Assembly (NCBI RefSeq): GCF_026262505.1
Contig: NC_067203.1
Coordinates: 5,208,001 to 5,272,000, forward strand
From: Trichomonas vaginalis G3
Lineage: Eukaryota; Parabasalia; Trichomonadida; Trichomonadidae
Length of the DNA: 64,000 bases
Direction of reading: 5' to 3'
Shown piece after piece: positions 40,495-48,999 of the stretch (positions are counted from its first letter, which is position 1; the number at the start of each line of letters is the position of its first letter). The notes under the pieces are model-generated. The model was not told where the DNA came from, did not search any database, and saw only the letters and a list, made by a program, of their open reading frames with translations. The position numbers were made by a program, and so were the translations under genes.

Positions 40495-41073
40495 TTTTAT
40501 AGCTTTATCTATCTCATCTACTTCAAACGTTTCCTTACCTTTCGTGGGAGCACCATACATTTTCTCAAACTTTTCAAGTAGTTCTGTTTCTGCAGCTCTC
40601 ATATCATTAACAAACACAACCTTGACTCTATTGACTGTACTGTCATATCTTTGAGTTATATTATATGTTCTTCCTATCTTATATCTCTTTGTATTGAAGT
40701 CCTTCGGTTTCTGAACGATGTAAAGTAAGCCTTCACTGCAACGTTCTGAGTCGAACGAACCATATGTTATGAAGTTATATCCAACAACTGGGTCTAACCA
40801 TAACAAAACTATTGGTATAAGACTTTTGTCTATAAGATATGCTGTAGTTCCATAGAATCTTACCGATATCATAAGCTCAGGATTTCTTGTCAAAATTTTC
40901 TGAGTTGAAGCAATTCCAACCCAATGCCATGTTTTCTTTCCAGATGGAGATATAATGTCTGACAAAGAATATTTGTTGTATTTCTTTGAGTATCTTACGT
41001 TTAAATCACCAATTCTAACCAATTTAGTGTTATTGTCTATCTTTTTAACTGTTTCAAACTCAATGTTTAACAT
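40462..41073 (-). CDS. KilA-N-like domain fused to GIY-YIG (T5orf172-type) nuclease (element E)
   Basis: Open frame of 203 residues. The start at 41,073 (MLNIEFETVKKIDNNTKLV) is chosen because it follows the AT-rich leader and GTAAGAACAGAA. Residues ~20-105 are KilA-N/Bro-like (YSLSDIISPSGKKTWHWVGI, then AYLIDKSLIPIVLLWLDPVV). Residues ~110-185 match the T5orf172 branch of GIY-YIG nucleases: GLLYIVQKP, YKIGRTYNITQRY and a downstream acidic AAETELLEKFEKMYG helix. DNA-binding plus nuclease fusions of this kind occur in large DNA viruses and phages. A broken counterpart is at 7,071-7,679. A role in element mobility or competitor defence is possible but unproven. Confidence 0.75.
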   Translation of the reverse strand: MLNIEFETVKKIDNNTKLVRIGDLNVRYSKKYNKYSLSDIISPSGKKTWHWVGIASTQKILTRNPELMISVRFYGTTAYLIDKSLIPIVLLWLDPVVGYNFITYGSFDSERCSEGLLYIVQKPKDFNTKRYKIGRTYNITQRYDSTVNRVKVVFVNDMRAAETELLEKFEKMYGAPTKGKETFEVDEIDKAIKLFDEVTEKYM

Positions 41074-41091
41074 TTCTGTTCTTACATACAA

Positions 41092-41515
41092 AATAAAAAA
41101 ATAAATAAAAATAAAAATAACTTTATTTTTTCTATCTTAAGGAAATTCATGATTTTTGTTGCTGAATCTCTTCTCTCGGTTTTTCCGAGGGAAGCAAGCA
41201 TATGAGGAAATTCATGAAATTTCATACGGAATTCAATAAAAATAATGTTTATGTTAGAATGTTAGATCTAACATGTTTTCTAACATGTTTTCTAACATGG
41301 TCTAAAACATACAAAACTCATGAAATTTCATACGGAATTCAATAAAAATAATGTTTATGTTAGAATGTTAGATCTAACATGTTTTCTAACATGTTTTCTA
41401 ACATGGTCTAAAACACACAAAATTCATGAAATTTCATACGGAATTCAATAAAAATATATTTTAGGGTAGAAGGTTAGATCTAACCTGTTTTCTAACCTCA
41501 TTTCTACCCCAGTTA
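41092..41515. repeat. AT-rich leader and mosaic intergenic repeats
   Basis: After the AT leader of the preceding gene comes a small hairpin (CTCGGTTTTTCCGAG, ~41,183). Three mosaic units follow with the GTTAGATCTAAC dyad and a GAAATTTCATACGGAATTCA step. No gene. Confidence 0.8.
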
Positions 41516-41517
41516 TT

Positions 41518-42432
41518 TTATAAGCGTTTTACATGGTAAACATTGTGAATTCGTGAAATTCTAAACAATTTCGTAGCTTCTATTTCTTCTTTTAGTATGT
41601 CAAAAGTTTTAACGATACCGAAGGTTTCTTTATATTTCTTCTTGACATCAGATAGAAGGAAATCTTCTGCGGTTGGATAGTTTTTGTTCAGAAATGCTAA
41701 CATGTCCATTTTATCTTCTGCTGGCTTTTCTGCTTCTTTCTTTAAGTCTGCATAGTCGTTTCTCATACGTTCTATCTCTTTGACGGAGTAGTTATATTTC
41801 CTCATTGCTGCTTTACATTTAGAACATTGCGGGTTCATTTTTGCGTTATATTCTGAAACCTTACCTGCTAAAACAACTAAGGCGTCAATGGTTTTCTTTA
41901 ACTCAAAAGTTGCGGGTTTTATCTGTTCATTCCATATCTTACCTCTTCTATCTTTATCTCTTATCTGCCATACACATTCAGCAACTAACGAAACAAAGTT
42001 GTCGTAGGTCTTAAACTCCCCAGATTTATATATGTCAGAGATGTTCTTATATACCATGTCGCAATCTTTGTCCATGACTTTGTGGTTGCAATGAAATCCA
42101 AGAAACTCATAGTTAACCTTTCGTATGAACTTCTTTATTTCTACTGAGTCAGTTGCTTTGACTTCTATTTCATCGAATTCTGGAATAGTAAGCTTTTGTT
42201 GTTGGATTTCAGGCAATTTGGGTAAATGGTCAATAATATCCTGCATTTCATAAAGATATTCTTCATCTGTTTCATCTTTTGCAGTGCAATCTAAATCTCC
42301 TTGGAGAAGTTCTTGCTTTATCTTCTGGATTTCTGTTTCGAAAGTATATGAAGAAGGAATGAAGCTTTTCATCTCTACTAACATTGACGTAGGATTCATG
42401 ACTAACGAGTTTGGTGCTGTTGTTGCTAACAT
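41518..42432 (-). CDS. Unknown 304-aa protein in the KilA-N cluster (element E)
   Basis: Open frame starting MLATTAPNSLVMNPTSMLVE after GTAAGAAC and an AT-rich leader. Residues 20-100 are helical and acidic. Residues ~100-190 form a compact alpha region (NYEFLGFHCNHKVMDKDCDM, then VSLVAECVWQIRDKDRRGKI). A CSKC pair near ~203 could bind metal. The last ~90 residues are helical and end KLFRISRIHNVYHVKRL. The leader and neighbourhood are those of KilA-N/Bro genes, and the C-terminus may be a diverged member of that group. No confident family. A broken counterpart is at 5,458-6,394. Confidence 0.6.
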   Translation of the reverse strand: MLATTAPNSLVMNPTSMLVEMKSFIPSSYTFETEIQKIKQELLQGDLDCTAKDETDEEYLYEMQDIIDHLPKLPEIQQQKLTIPEFDEIEVKATDSVEIKKFIRKVNYEFLGFHCNHKVMDKDCDMVYKNISDIYKSGEFKTYDNFVSLVAECVWQIRDKDRRGKIWNEQIKPATFELKKTIDALVVLAGKVSEYNAKMNPQCSKCKAAMRKYNYSVKEIERMRNDYADLKKEAEKPAEDKMDMLAFLNKNYPTAEDFLLSDVKKKYKETFGIVKTFDILKEEIEATKLFRISRIHNVYHVKRL

Positions 42433-42479
42433 GTTCTTACAATAAAAATAAAAAATATTTTTTTTAAAAAACTAACTTT

Positions 42480-42845
42480 ATTTTTTATGTTTTTTGTGAA
42501 AGTGTCAAAATTCATGAATTTCGAGAGTTTTCTACGATGTTAGAAAACGTGTTAGAAAACATGTTAGATCTAACATTCTAACATAAACATTATTTTTGGG
42601 TCTTTTACGCTCATTACGAAGAAGTCTTGACAAAACATTTACGAAGAAGTCTTGACAAATTCAAGAGTTTTAGACCATGTTAGAAAACATGTTAGAAAAC
42701 ATGTTAGATCTAACATTCTAACATAAACATTATTTTTGCTGAATTCTGTATAAAACTCATGAGTTTTCTACGATGTTAGAAAAGAGGTTAGAAAAGAGGT
42801 TAGATCTAACCTTCTACCCTAAATTATATTTTTGTCGAAAAAAAT
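42480..42845. repeat. Mosaic intergenic repeats
   Basis: Three units with the GTTAGATCTAAC dyad, TTATTTTTGGGTCTTTTACG and ACGAAGAAGTCTTGACAAAA blocks separate two accessory genes. No gene. Confidence 0.8.
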
Positions 42846-42852
42846 GGTTCAT

Positions 42853-43515
42853 TTACTCACAATATTTTTGTACAAAACGACCCCAAACTTTTAACTTCTT
42901 TTCTGCAGCTTCAAATGCTATCTTAGCGAGTTCATATTCTCTAAATTCTCTCTTTAAATCTTCTTGTTCCCATTGGTCTAGTTCGTATGGCGAGTCTCTA
43001 TAACCAGAACATATCTCACGTTCATGTTCTATTTGTTTTTCATGCATTTTTCTAACTTCTTCTTCGAACAAAGGTTTTGCATTCTCTACTGTATCTTCAA
43101 GTTCTTCTTCATCTAATTTCTCATGAACTTTCTTGTCTATGGAGTCCAGAATTTTTCCAACTGCTATACAATATTTTGGAGAAGCCCACATTGCTATATA
43201 GTTTACAAGTCTTGGGTCTACATACGTTCCTCTAACCTGTTTGATTTCATCAGGAATTCCTGCATGAACTTTGTATAAAAAGCAACCCGCTGTTTTCCGC
43301 GGGTTGGTATATTCTTCACAAAATGCCTTAAAATACTCTTCCCAGGACTTATTTTCCAACAACCTTCTAAAGTCTTTCCTAAACTGCTGACACATATTTG
43401 TTGCGTTAATATAACCATCCTTGTCTCTACGTAAGACTTCAATACCGTTGTAAGTGCCTTTTGTGAATGTTTCGCCATTAGATTTGTTCGTGAACGTTTT
43501 TGCTTCGACTGTCAT
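42853..43515 (-). CDS. KilA-N domain protein, 220 aa (element E)
   Basis: Open frame starting MTVEAKTFTNKSNGETFTKG. The KilA-N domain is clear: KDGYINATNMCQQFRKDFRR near residues 32-51 and GTYVDPRLVNYIAMWASPKY near 97-116, followed by an IAVGKILDSID helix. Residues ~125-220 form a charged coiled coil. KilA-N proteins bind DNA in bacteriophages and in large eukaryotic DNA viruses. This is the best-preserved of the KilA-N group here, and no counterpart is recognisable in copy 1. The ATG follows the AT leader and GTAAGAACAGT. Confidence 0.85.
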   Translation of the reverse strand: MTVEAKTFTNKSNGETFTKGTYNGIEVLRRDKDGYINATNMCQQFRKDFRRLLENKSWEEYFKAFCEEYTNPRKTAGCFLYKVHAGIPDEIKQVRGTYVDPRLVNYIAMWASPKYCIAVGKILDSIDKKVHEKLDEEELEDTVENAKPLFEEEVRKMHEKQIEHEREICSGYRDSPYELDQWEQEDLKREFREYELAKIAFEAAEKKLKVWGRFVQKYCE

Positions 43516-43539
43516 ACTGTTCTTACAATAAAAATAAAA

Positions 43540-44050
43540 AATATTTTTGGCTTAACCGTCGGACATTCGTTTGTGGCTTAACCGTCGGACCACAACGATA
43601 AAAATCTCGACAAAACATATACGATGAAGAAGTCTTGACAAAACATTTACGATGAAGTCTTAACAAAAAATATACGATGAAATCTATTTCCTGTGTTGTT
43701 GTCAAAATGTCATGTTGTCACACTTTTTCAGAGAAGTTAAAATGACCGAGTGACCGAGTGACCGAGTGACCTGGTCGCCTAAAATATATTTTTTTCTATC
43801 TTAAGGAAATTCATGACAAATTCAACGGGTGAACTTTGTATAAAAAGCAACCCGCTGTTTTCCGCGGGTTGGTATATTCTTCACAAAATGCTTGTTTTGA
43901 GGTCGAGCCACTTTTGGCTCCACCTCTTTTTTCAACCAAAAACTCATTTTTGTCGAATTCAGCACAAAATTCATGAAAATTCAACGGGTAGAAAACAGGT
44001 TAGAAAAGTGGTTAGAAAACAGGTTAGATCTAACCTTCTACCCTAAACAT
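43540..44050. repeat. Mixed intergenic repeats and gene fragments
   Basis: Holds two CTTAACCGTCGGACA-type units (also near 4,290), an ATGACCGAGTGACCGAGTGA tandem, and a 60-bp exact duplicate of part of the KilA-N gene (43,829-43,889 versus 43,262-43,322). It also holds a piece of the small frame seen at 4,814 and a dyad unit. The array cassette seen at the equivalent place in copy 1 is missing. Confidence 0.7.
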
Positions 44051-44056
44051 TATTTT

Positions 44057-44917
44057 TCAATACTTTTTCAGCACTTTTCTGTAGTTATATATGAAAGACA
44101 ATTCGAGATAAAAGTCATAGTACAATGGAATAATATGTTGCACACCATTTGTTGTGAACCAAACTTGAAAGTCAGAGAAACTGTTACTAGGTGGTTCGTA
44201 GAATTTAGAAGCAAAGTCATAAAAGTCCTTACCAATACATAGAAAACTATTGTTGCTTGAACTGAAACTTGCATGACACATGACATTTTGAGGGTCAAAC
44301 ACATTTCTATAAACTGTCAAATCTGTTGGTGGGCGTATAAATTTAAACGGACCGTCAGGTGGTAATGGTTCGTTCTGGTTTAGTAACCGAAGAAATTGTG
44401 CCCAAGAACGTTTGTCTACTTCCCAAAATAAAAACTGTGTATCTCTTGGAGGGTTATTTTCAATCCTTTGAAATGAAACTGTGGAGTTCATCTTGTCATA
44501 TTCTAGTTTCAGATAGTATGTTCCATTTAGTAAAGAATCGTATTTTTCTTGAAATTCCCAGTAGTATTTGTTTATTTGAGTTTGAAAGTCATTTAGAGTT
44601 TTCTCAAGACTTTCGTCTGAACGAATTGTAAAGATTCTCATTTCGTCAAATTTGTCTATTAGACCATCAGAACCTTCATACTGCCCATGAAAATATACTG
44701 CGAACATAAAAGCGTTAGTTCTTTTTGAAAACAAAACTTTTCTAAATCCTATTGCCTTTGCATCTGAAGGACTTTGAAGCCAACGAATTGGATAGTCAAA
44801 CCTGTATGAACGGGATGAAATTTCTTCATCTGATATTGTCCTACCAGCATTTGTAAAGATATAGTCTAACGGTTTTGTATCTGCTACATTTGTTCTTTGT
44901 TTTTCAACCTGAAGCAT
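44057..44917 (-). CDS. 286-aa beta-rich protein, virion candidate (element E)
   Basis: Open frame starting MLQVEKQRTNVADTKPLDYI and ending NYRKVLKKY. Strand-rich throughout (YRFDYPIRWLQSPSDAKAIG, AFMFAVYFHGQYEGSDGLID, TYYLKLEYDKMNSTVSFQRI), with aromatic-rich loops and no obvious active site. Its length and composition would suit a single-jelly-roll minor capsid (penton) protein, which the element should have. The competing candidate is the gene at 33,815. Neither is proven. A reduced remnant is at 3,299-3,505. Confidence 0.5.
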   Translation of the reverse strand: MLQVEKQRTNVADTKPLDYIFTNAGRTISDEEISSRSYRFDYPIRWLQSPSDAKAIGFRKVLFSKRTNAFMFAVYFHGQYEGSDGLIDKFDEMRIFTIRSDESLEKTLNDFQTQINKYYWEFQEKYDSLLNGTYYLKLEYDKMNSTVSFQRIENNPPRDTQFLFWEVDKRSWAQFLRLLNQNEPLPPDGPFKFIRPPTDLTVYRNVFDPQNVMCHASFSSSNNSFLCIGKDFYDFASKFYEPPSNSFSDFQVWFTTNGVQHIIPLYYDFYLELSFIYNYRKVLKKY

Positions 44918-44942
44918 TTAATATATGTAAAAATATATGGTT

Positions 44943-45527
44943 TTAAAATGGTATGCCATATAGCTTCTTGAATTTGTTAAGATATATATGAACGTGTTTT
45001 CCAACTGTATCTCTAGTGTTTACATAAGCATAGCCTGCCTTAGTAAAACATACTTGTAATTTTCTATAGTTTACGCCGGTATAAAGGTAGAAAGAGTCTT
45101 GTTCTTCGCTATAGTAGTAAAACTCAAACGTATGCTTACCATAGTCTGTAATTTCAATTGCTTCATCTTCTAGTTCGTCGACAAATTCGAATACAATATC
45201 TCGAAATTTGCCTATGTTCTTACTGTTTTCAGAACAAGTGACCCAGCGTAAATTTTCAAGTCTATTGTCATTTCTTATATGGTTTATATGGTCTACAAAG
45301 GGTAGATTGTTAGGATTCGGTATAAAATGAGTTGCAATGACAACATGTTTAAAATAGTGTTTTCCACCAATCCTCATCCTAGCATATCCGTCATTTTGCT
45401 CCCATTCGCTTAAAACTCTTTTTGTCTTTTTGTTTCTGACTTCAAATGACTCACAACAGTGAATTTCATATTTCTCATCTAACAAACAAGTTTTCCAACG
45501 GTCTGTTCCAACAAACTCAGCGTACAT
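44943..45527 (-). CDS. HNH endonuclease with NUMOD4-like N-terminus, copy d
   Basis: An open 194-residue frame of the same family as 2,678-3,262 and at the matching site in copy 2. HVVIATHFIPNPNNLPFVDH core and NRLENLRWVT helix are present. The N-terminal segment reads DRWKTC. Same AT-rich leader. Likely homing-type nuclease. Confidence 0.8.
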   Translation of the reverse strand: MYAEFVGTDRWKTCLLDEKYEIHCCESFEVRNKKTKRVLSEWEQNDGYARMRIGGKHYFKHVVIATHFIPNPNNLPFVDHINHIRNDNRLENLRWVTCSENSKNIGKFRDIVFEFVDELEDEAIEITDYGKHTFEFYYYSEEQDSFYLYTGVNYRKLQVCFTKAGYAYVNTRDTVGKHVHIYLNKFKKLYGIPF

Positions 45528-45577
45528 TTCAAATAAAATAAAAAAATATTTTTTTTAAAATATATTGTTTTAAAATG

Positions 45578-45765
45578 GTATGCCATTTCATATTTCTCAT
45601 CTAATTTCTCATGAACTTTCTTGTCTATGTTTTGTTGAGACTTCTTCATCTAATTTCTCATGAACTTTCTTGTCTATGTTTTGTTGAGACTTTCTTGTCT
45701 ATGTTTTGTCAACGGTCGTCTCCAACAAAACTCAGCGTACAGTTCAAATAAAAAAATACTGTTTT
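45578..45765. repeat. HNH-gene scar invaded by intergenic repeats
   Basis: The two ends match the start and end of the HNH gene type, as at 2,555-2,640. Between them sit TTTCTCATGAACTTTCTTGT and CTATGTTTTGTTGAGACTTC units. Shows successive insertion and loss at one site. Confidence 0.6.
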
Positions 45766-45780
45766 AAAAACGTTTTTTCT

Positions 45781-46364
45781 TTACTTTACATAACCTCCCG
45801 CTACCAGAAGTCTTTGACGCCAACCCATACCAGCTAATGAAGGTTGAGTTGGTTTAGTTTGGAAACTAAACTTTGGTTTTGGTTTATCTTCAGTTTTTGG
45901 CTTCCCTTCTTCTATCGGTTTTTCGTCACTTTTCGGTTCATCTGACTTTACCTCACCTGCAGGAACAGTTGTGTCGTCAACATCTTCATAAATATCATAT
46001 GCCATTTGTTTTTGTTTTCCTTTCAACTTTTTGTGTTTGTTGTAAAGTTTAGAATATTTCGACTCTAAGTCAATGAGATGTTCTATAATGAACTGTTGAT
46101 CGGTGAAGTAAACTTTTCCATCTGTTGTCTCGAAAGCTCCTTCAGACTTCAATATTTTATTTGTGAGAGTCTGTTTTTTTTTGAGATACTTGCCGTTCCA
46201 TTTCTATGAAAAGTGACTTTGTAGTTAGGGTTTGTATTTCCAGACCTGGCACTTTCTATTATTGAATTTTTCTCTTCATCTGTAAGTTCTTTGACAGGTT
46301 TTGACAATGGTTCTGAACTTTTTGTTTGTGGTGTCAAATCTACCGTTTCAACTTCTTCGGTCAT
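45781..46364 (-). pseudogene. Acidic/proline-rich unknown protein, copy 2
   Basis: Counterpart of the open 194-aa gene at 1,924-2,508, with the same start MTEEVETVDLTPQTKSSEPL after the virion-class motif. Broken, about one break. Confidence 0.6.
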
Positions 46365-46382
46365 TTCATCTCAGTAAAAATT

Positions 46383-46538
46383 TTAGTTTGTTTTGTTTTC
46401 AACTGGTTGTTGTTGTTTTTTAAGTCGGTCTAAAACTTCCTGAGGTATAGGAAGAACTTGACAAACACGTGGTTGTGTAACTGCTGGAAGCCGGCAAATC
46501 CATCTTGAGCCCATTTGTCTCAATGCTGTATTGTTCAT
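46383..46538 (-). CDS. Small 51-aa protein (element E)
   Basis: Open frame starting MNNTALRQMGSRWICRLPAV and ending in a Gln-rich, basic tail (DRLKKQQQPVENKTN). It follows the virion-class motif TTTTTACTGAGATGAA on the minus strand, so the start is secure. It lies between the 194-aa gene and the small Tyr/Asn-rich virion-type gene. Too short for family assignment. Part of a fossil element. Confidence 0.55.
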   Translation of the reverse strand: MNNTALRQMGSRWICRLPAVTQPRVCQVLPIPQEVLDRLKKQQQPVENKTN

Positions 46539-46590
46539 TTCATCTCAGTAAAAAATTTTACATTCCCCACGTTTGAGGCGGTTGAGGTTG

Positions 46591-46615
46591 NNNNNNNNNN
46601 NNNNNNNNNNNNNNN
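46591..46615. other. Assembly gap (25 N)
   Basis: The gap falls where E copy 2 should continue into its small virion gene, integrase and fibre. After the gap the sequence reads CGCACGGAGTGCCTGCCGGC, a diverged inverse of the E terminal motif. The true missing length is unknown. Confidence 0.95.
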
Positions 46616-46640
46616 CGCACGGAGTGCCTGCCGGCCTCTT

Positions 46641-48999
46641 GGATATTCCTAACAACTAAATAAACTTTAAATATATTTTTCTTTTTTATTCAATTAGTAA
46701 AGAGAAGACGTTTGCACAAGTTCAAGGAACACAACAACGCAAAAAGCAGGAGATTACGGTTGGTTAAACTGTAATGATGATAAATCCGACGGAATTACAT
46801 TCCAAAGGTTAAAAGTTGAATGTTGCCCCCGAAATTAAACCGTGACTTACCAAAGAAAGAGGTAGGAGCAAACATAAAGAAGATGGAAGGACCCAATCAT
46901 TTTATCTGAACCCGGTAAAGAAACCCGTTGAAATCCTCCACATATCCAACATACCCCCACCTCTTCATCAAACATCGAGAACCCAGGAATGCTGACAGAT
47001 TCCATGTCGCAAATGCGCAATAAAATAACATTAATTCTGAAATTTAATGAAATTTACCGTGATAATAGAAACTGATTAATTATGAATTCAATAATAAATT
47101 TTAATGATCAATCGCCGGTTTAATTATTTACCTATATGAATTCATTAATTCACATATCGCCATTCTTGTGATGTTCAAGATTCGCAGACGTTAAGATTCA
47201 ATTTTTCATAGATTGATGAGGTTTCATGCTGGCTGGGAACAGTGCAAAAATAAATCCTATAAGGATGATGGATTAGCAAGCAATTAAGATATAAAGAACG
47301 GAACAAACAACTGAACTTTCATTTAACATATAATGATATTAATACAAATAGTATGATGAATATAAATAATATCACTTGAAAAATTCTTTGTTAAGGCCCA
47401 TAATATTCAAGCAATTAACATTATGAATACGTAATGCCTTTGAATCATAATCAATAATAATGGACCTTTCACCAGTTTCTATCCGTTTGTGTTATTTCTT
47501 TTTTGTTCCCCAAACTATCTGGGCATCGGTCATTGTAATTGTTTTTGTGTTATAGATATCATTTATCTTTAACGTTCAACCTTTTTCCATCGGGATATTT
47601 AAACCAAAATTCCAAAAATTCGATATGTCAATCTGGTTCATATTTTAATCTATCAATTACATTTTTAATACCATCTGTGAAAATCTTAGAAAATGGTCAT
47701 TATATGGGTTTGATTGAACTAAATTTGAATGAAGTGGAAATATAACCCGATGATGAATATGACATTGACTCATATTTTCTGAAAAACACTTAAAATTTAT
47801 AACAGAATGAATTTTCTTATTCGTTGAATTTGAAATTCTTGAGGTATCTTATTCTAGTTTTATTATCCACTGGAAAATAAACGCTTTACCATATTTTTTA
47901 ATCGTAATAAAAAATGTCAATTTATCAATAATTATTTCGAATAATAGCGTGTGAATTAAATTTAACAGTTAGCGGAATTTATAATGTTACTCTCGTTTCT
48001 GTGAGTGGTAATTTAATCCCATTCTTTAGACCTTCAGATTATATGATCATTTTATTAAAGATGACCTTGAAAAACGTATGATATGTATATAAAGAATGTG
48101 ATAACGAAATGGGTTATTAACATGATTTTAAGTTATTTAAATTAATGCATTTATCGTAGGGTATGAGAAAATTTTAAATCAAACCCGATAAACTTTTTGA
48201 ACATTGATGAATAAATAACCTTATTAAATTTCCGCTAACTGTTAAAATTTTGTACTTCCCATCTTCGTTCATTGTTGGGGATATTAAATTTTGAAAAAGA
48301 TGTTGGGGATGTTTTGTATTCTGACACTGGTTCCAATTTCATTTTAATCAAATTTGATAAAGTTAATACCCCAATGAGATTTCACATCAAACATTAGACC
48401 CTAACTCTTACCCATTCAATACAAAACATTTTATCCATCAACTAAACACATTTTCTTTATCAATCCGTTCAATTATCCGGGAATTCATTTATTCTTCATT
48501 CAAAAGATTTATCACAATATTAAATTTAGAATAACTGACCTATTTGATTGTGATTTAGAATTCAGGAATGAAATATTATGGCAATTTCAAATAGAAAATA
48601 AATAGGTGAGAGGAGATAACGGATTAAATATTTATTTTTAATCATGAATAAATGATTAAACAACAAGCAACCACAACAACTTAAGGCCCTTCAAACCATT
48701 ACATACGCCACATATGCATATAATTCAAAGACGGCAGAACAAAACGCAAAGGTTGAAATATGGAGATTTGGAGATAGTATTGAAAAATGACCATTTCGAA
48801 TTTCGTTTGCAAAGGTGGTGTGCAGTGATATCAAATATAAAAGAAATTTTATTATGAATTCTAAAAATTAAAGGTATAACGATGATATAACATCAATTCC
48901 ACTAGAAGAAAAGAATATTAGTGCATTAAATGCATTTCCAAAGTTTTGAAGATTGAAGATTAATTTAAATGAGGAATTCATTAAAAGGTTTCCTAAATG
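46641..48999. other. Degraded Maverick interior without recognisable genes
   Basis: AT-rich with no supported gene. An inverted repeat (TTTAACAGTTAGCGGAA near 47,958 and its complement near 48,229) encloses ~250 bp. The stretch probably once held Maverick genes, including the start of the fibre gene. Confidence 0.5.

Larger units (their letters stand above)
27650..46640 (+). mobile_element. Element E, copy 2: Polinton-like virus-like element (fossil)
   Basis: Nearly 19 kb, inserted in the left terminal repeat of the Maverick. It begins with 26 A residues and the GGCTTCCAGGCACTTCGTGC motif. It ends, beyond an N gap, with a diverged inverse of that motif (GCACGGAGTGCCTGCCGGCC near 46,617). Order: core protein, capsid, small virion genes, helicase, HNH, unknowns, packaging ATPase, KilA-N group, 286-aa protein, HNH, small proteins. 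The integrase and fibre seen in copy 1 are not present here and are either in the gap or lost. Broken, with around fifteen breaks, but many genes are fully open. Young. Confidence 0.8.

Noticed and set aside
47539-47745. 68-aa frame in the Maverick interior
   Set aside because: Isolated, no leader, no match to neighbours. Treated as chance in degraded DNA.
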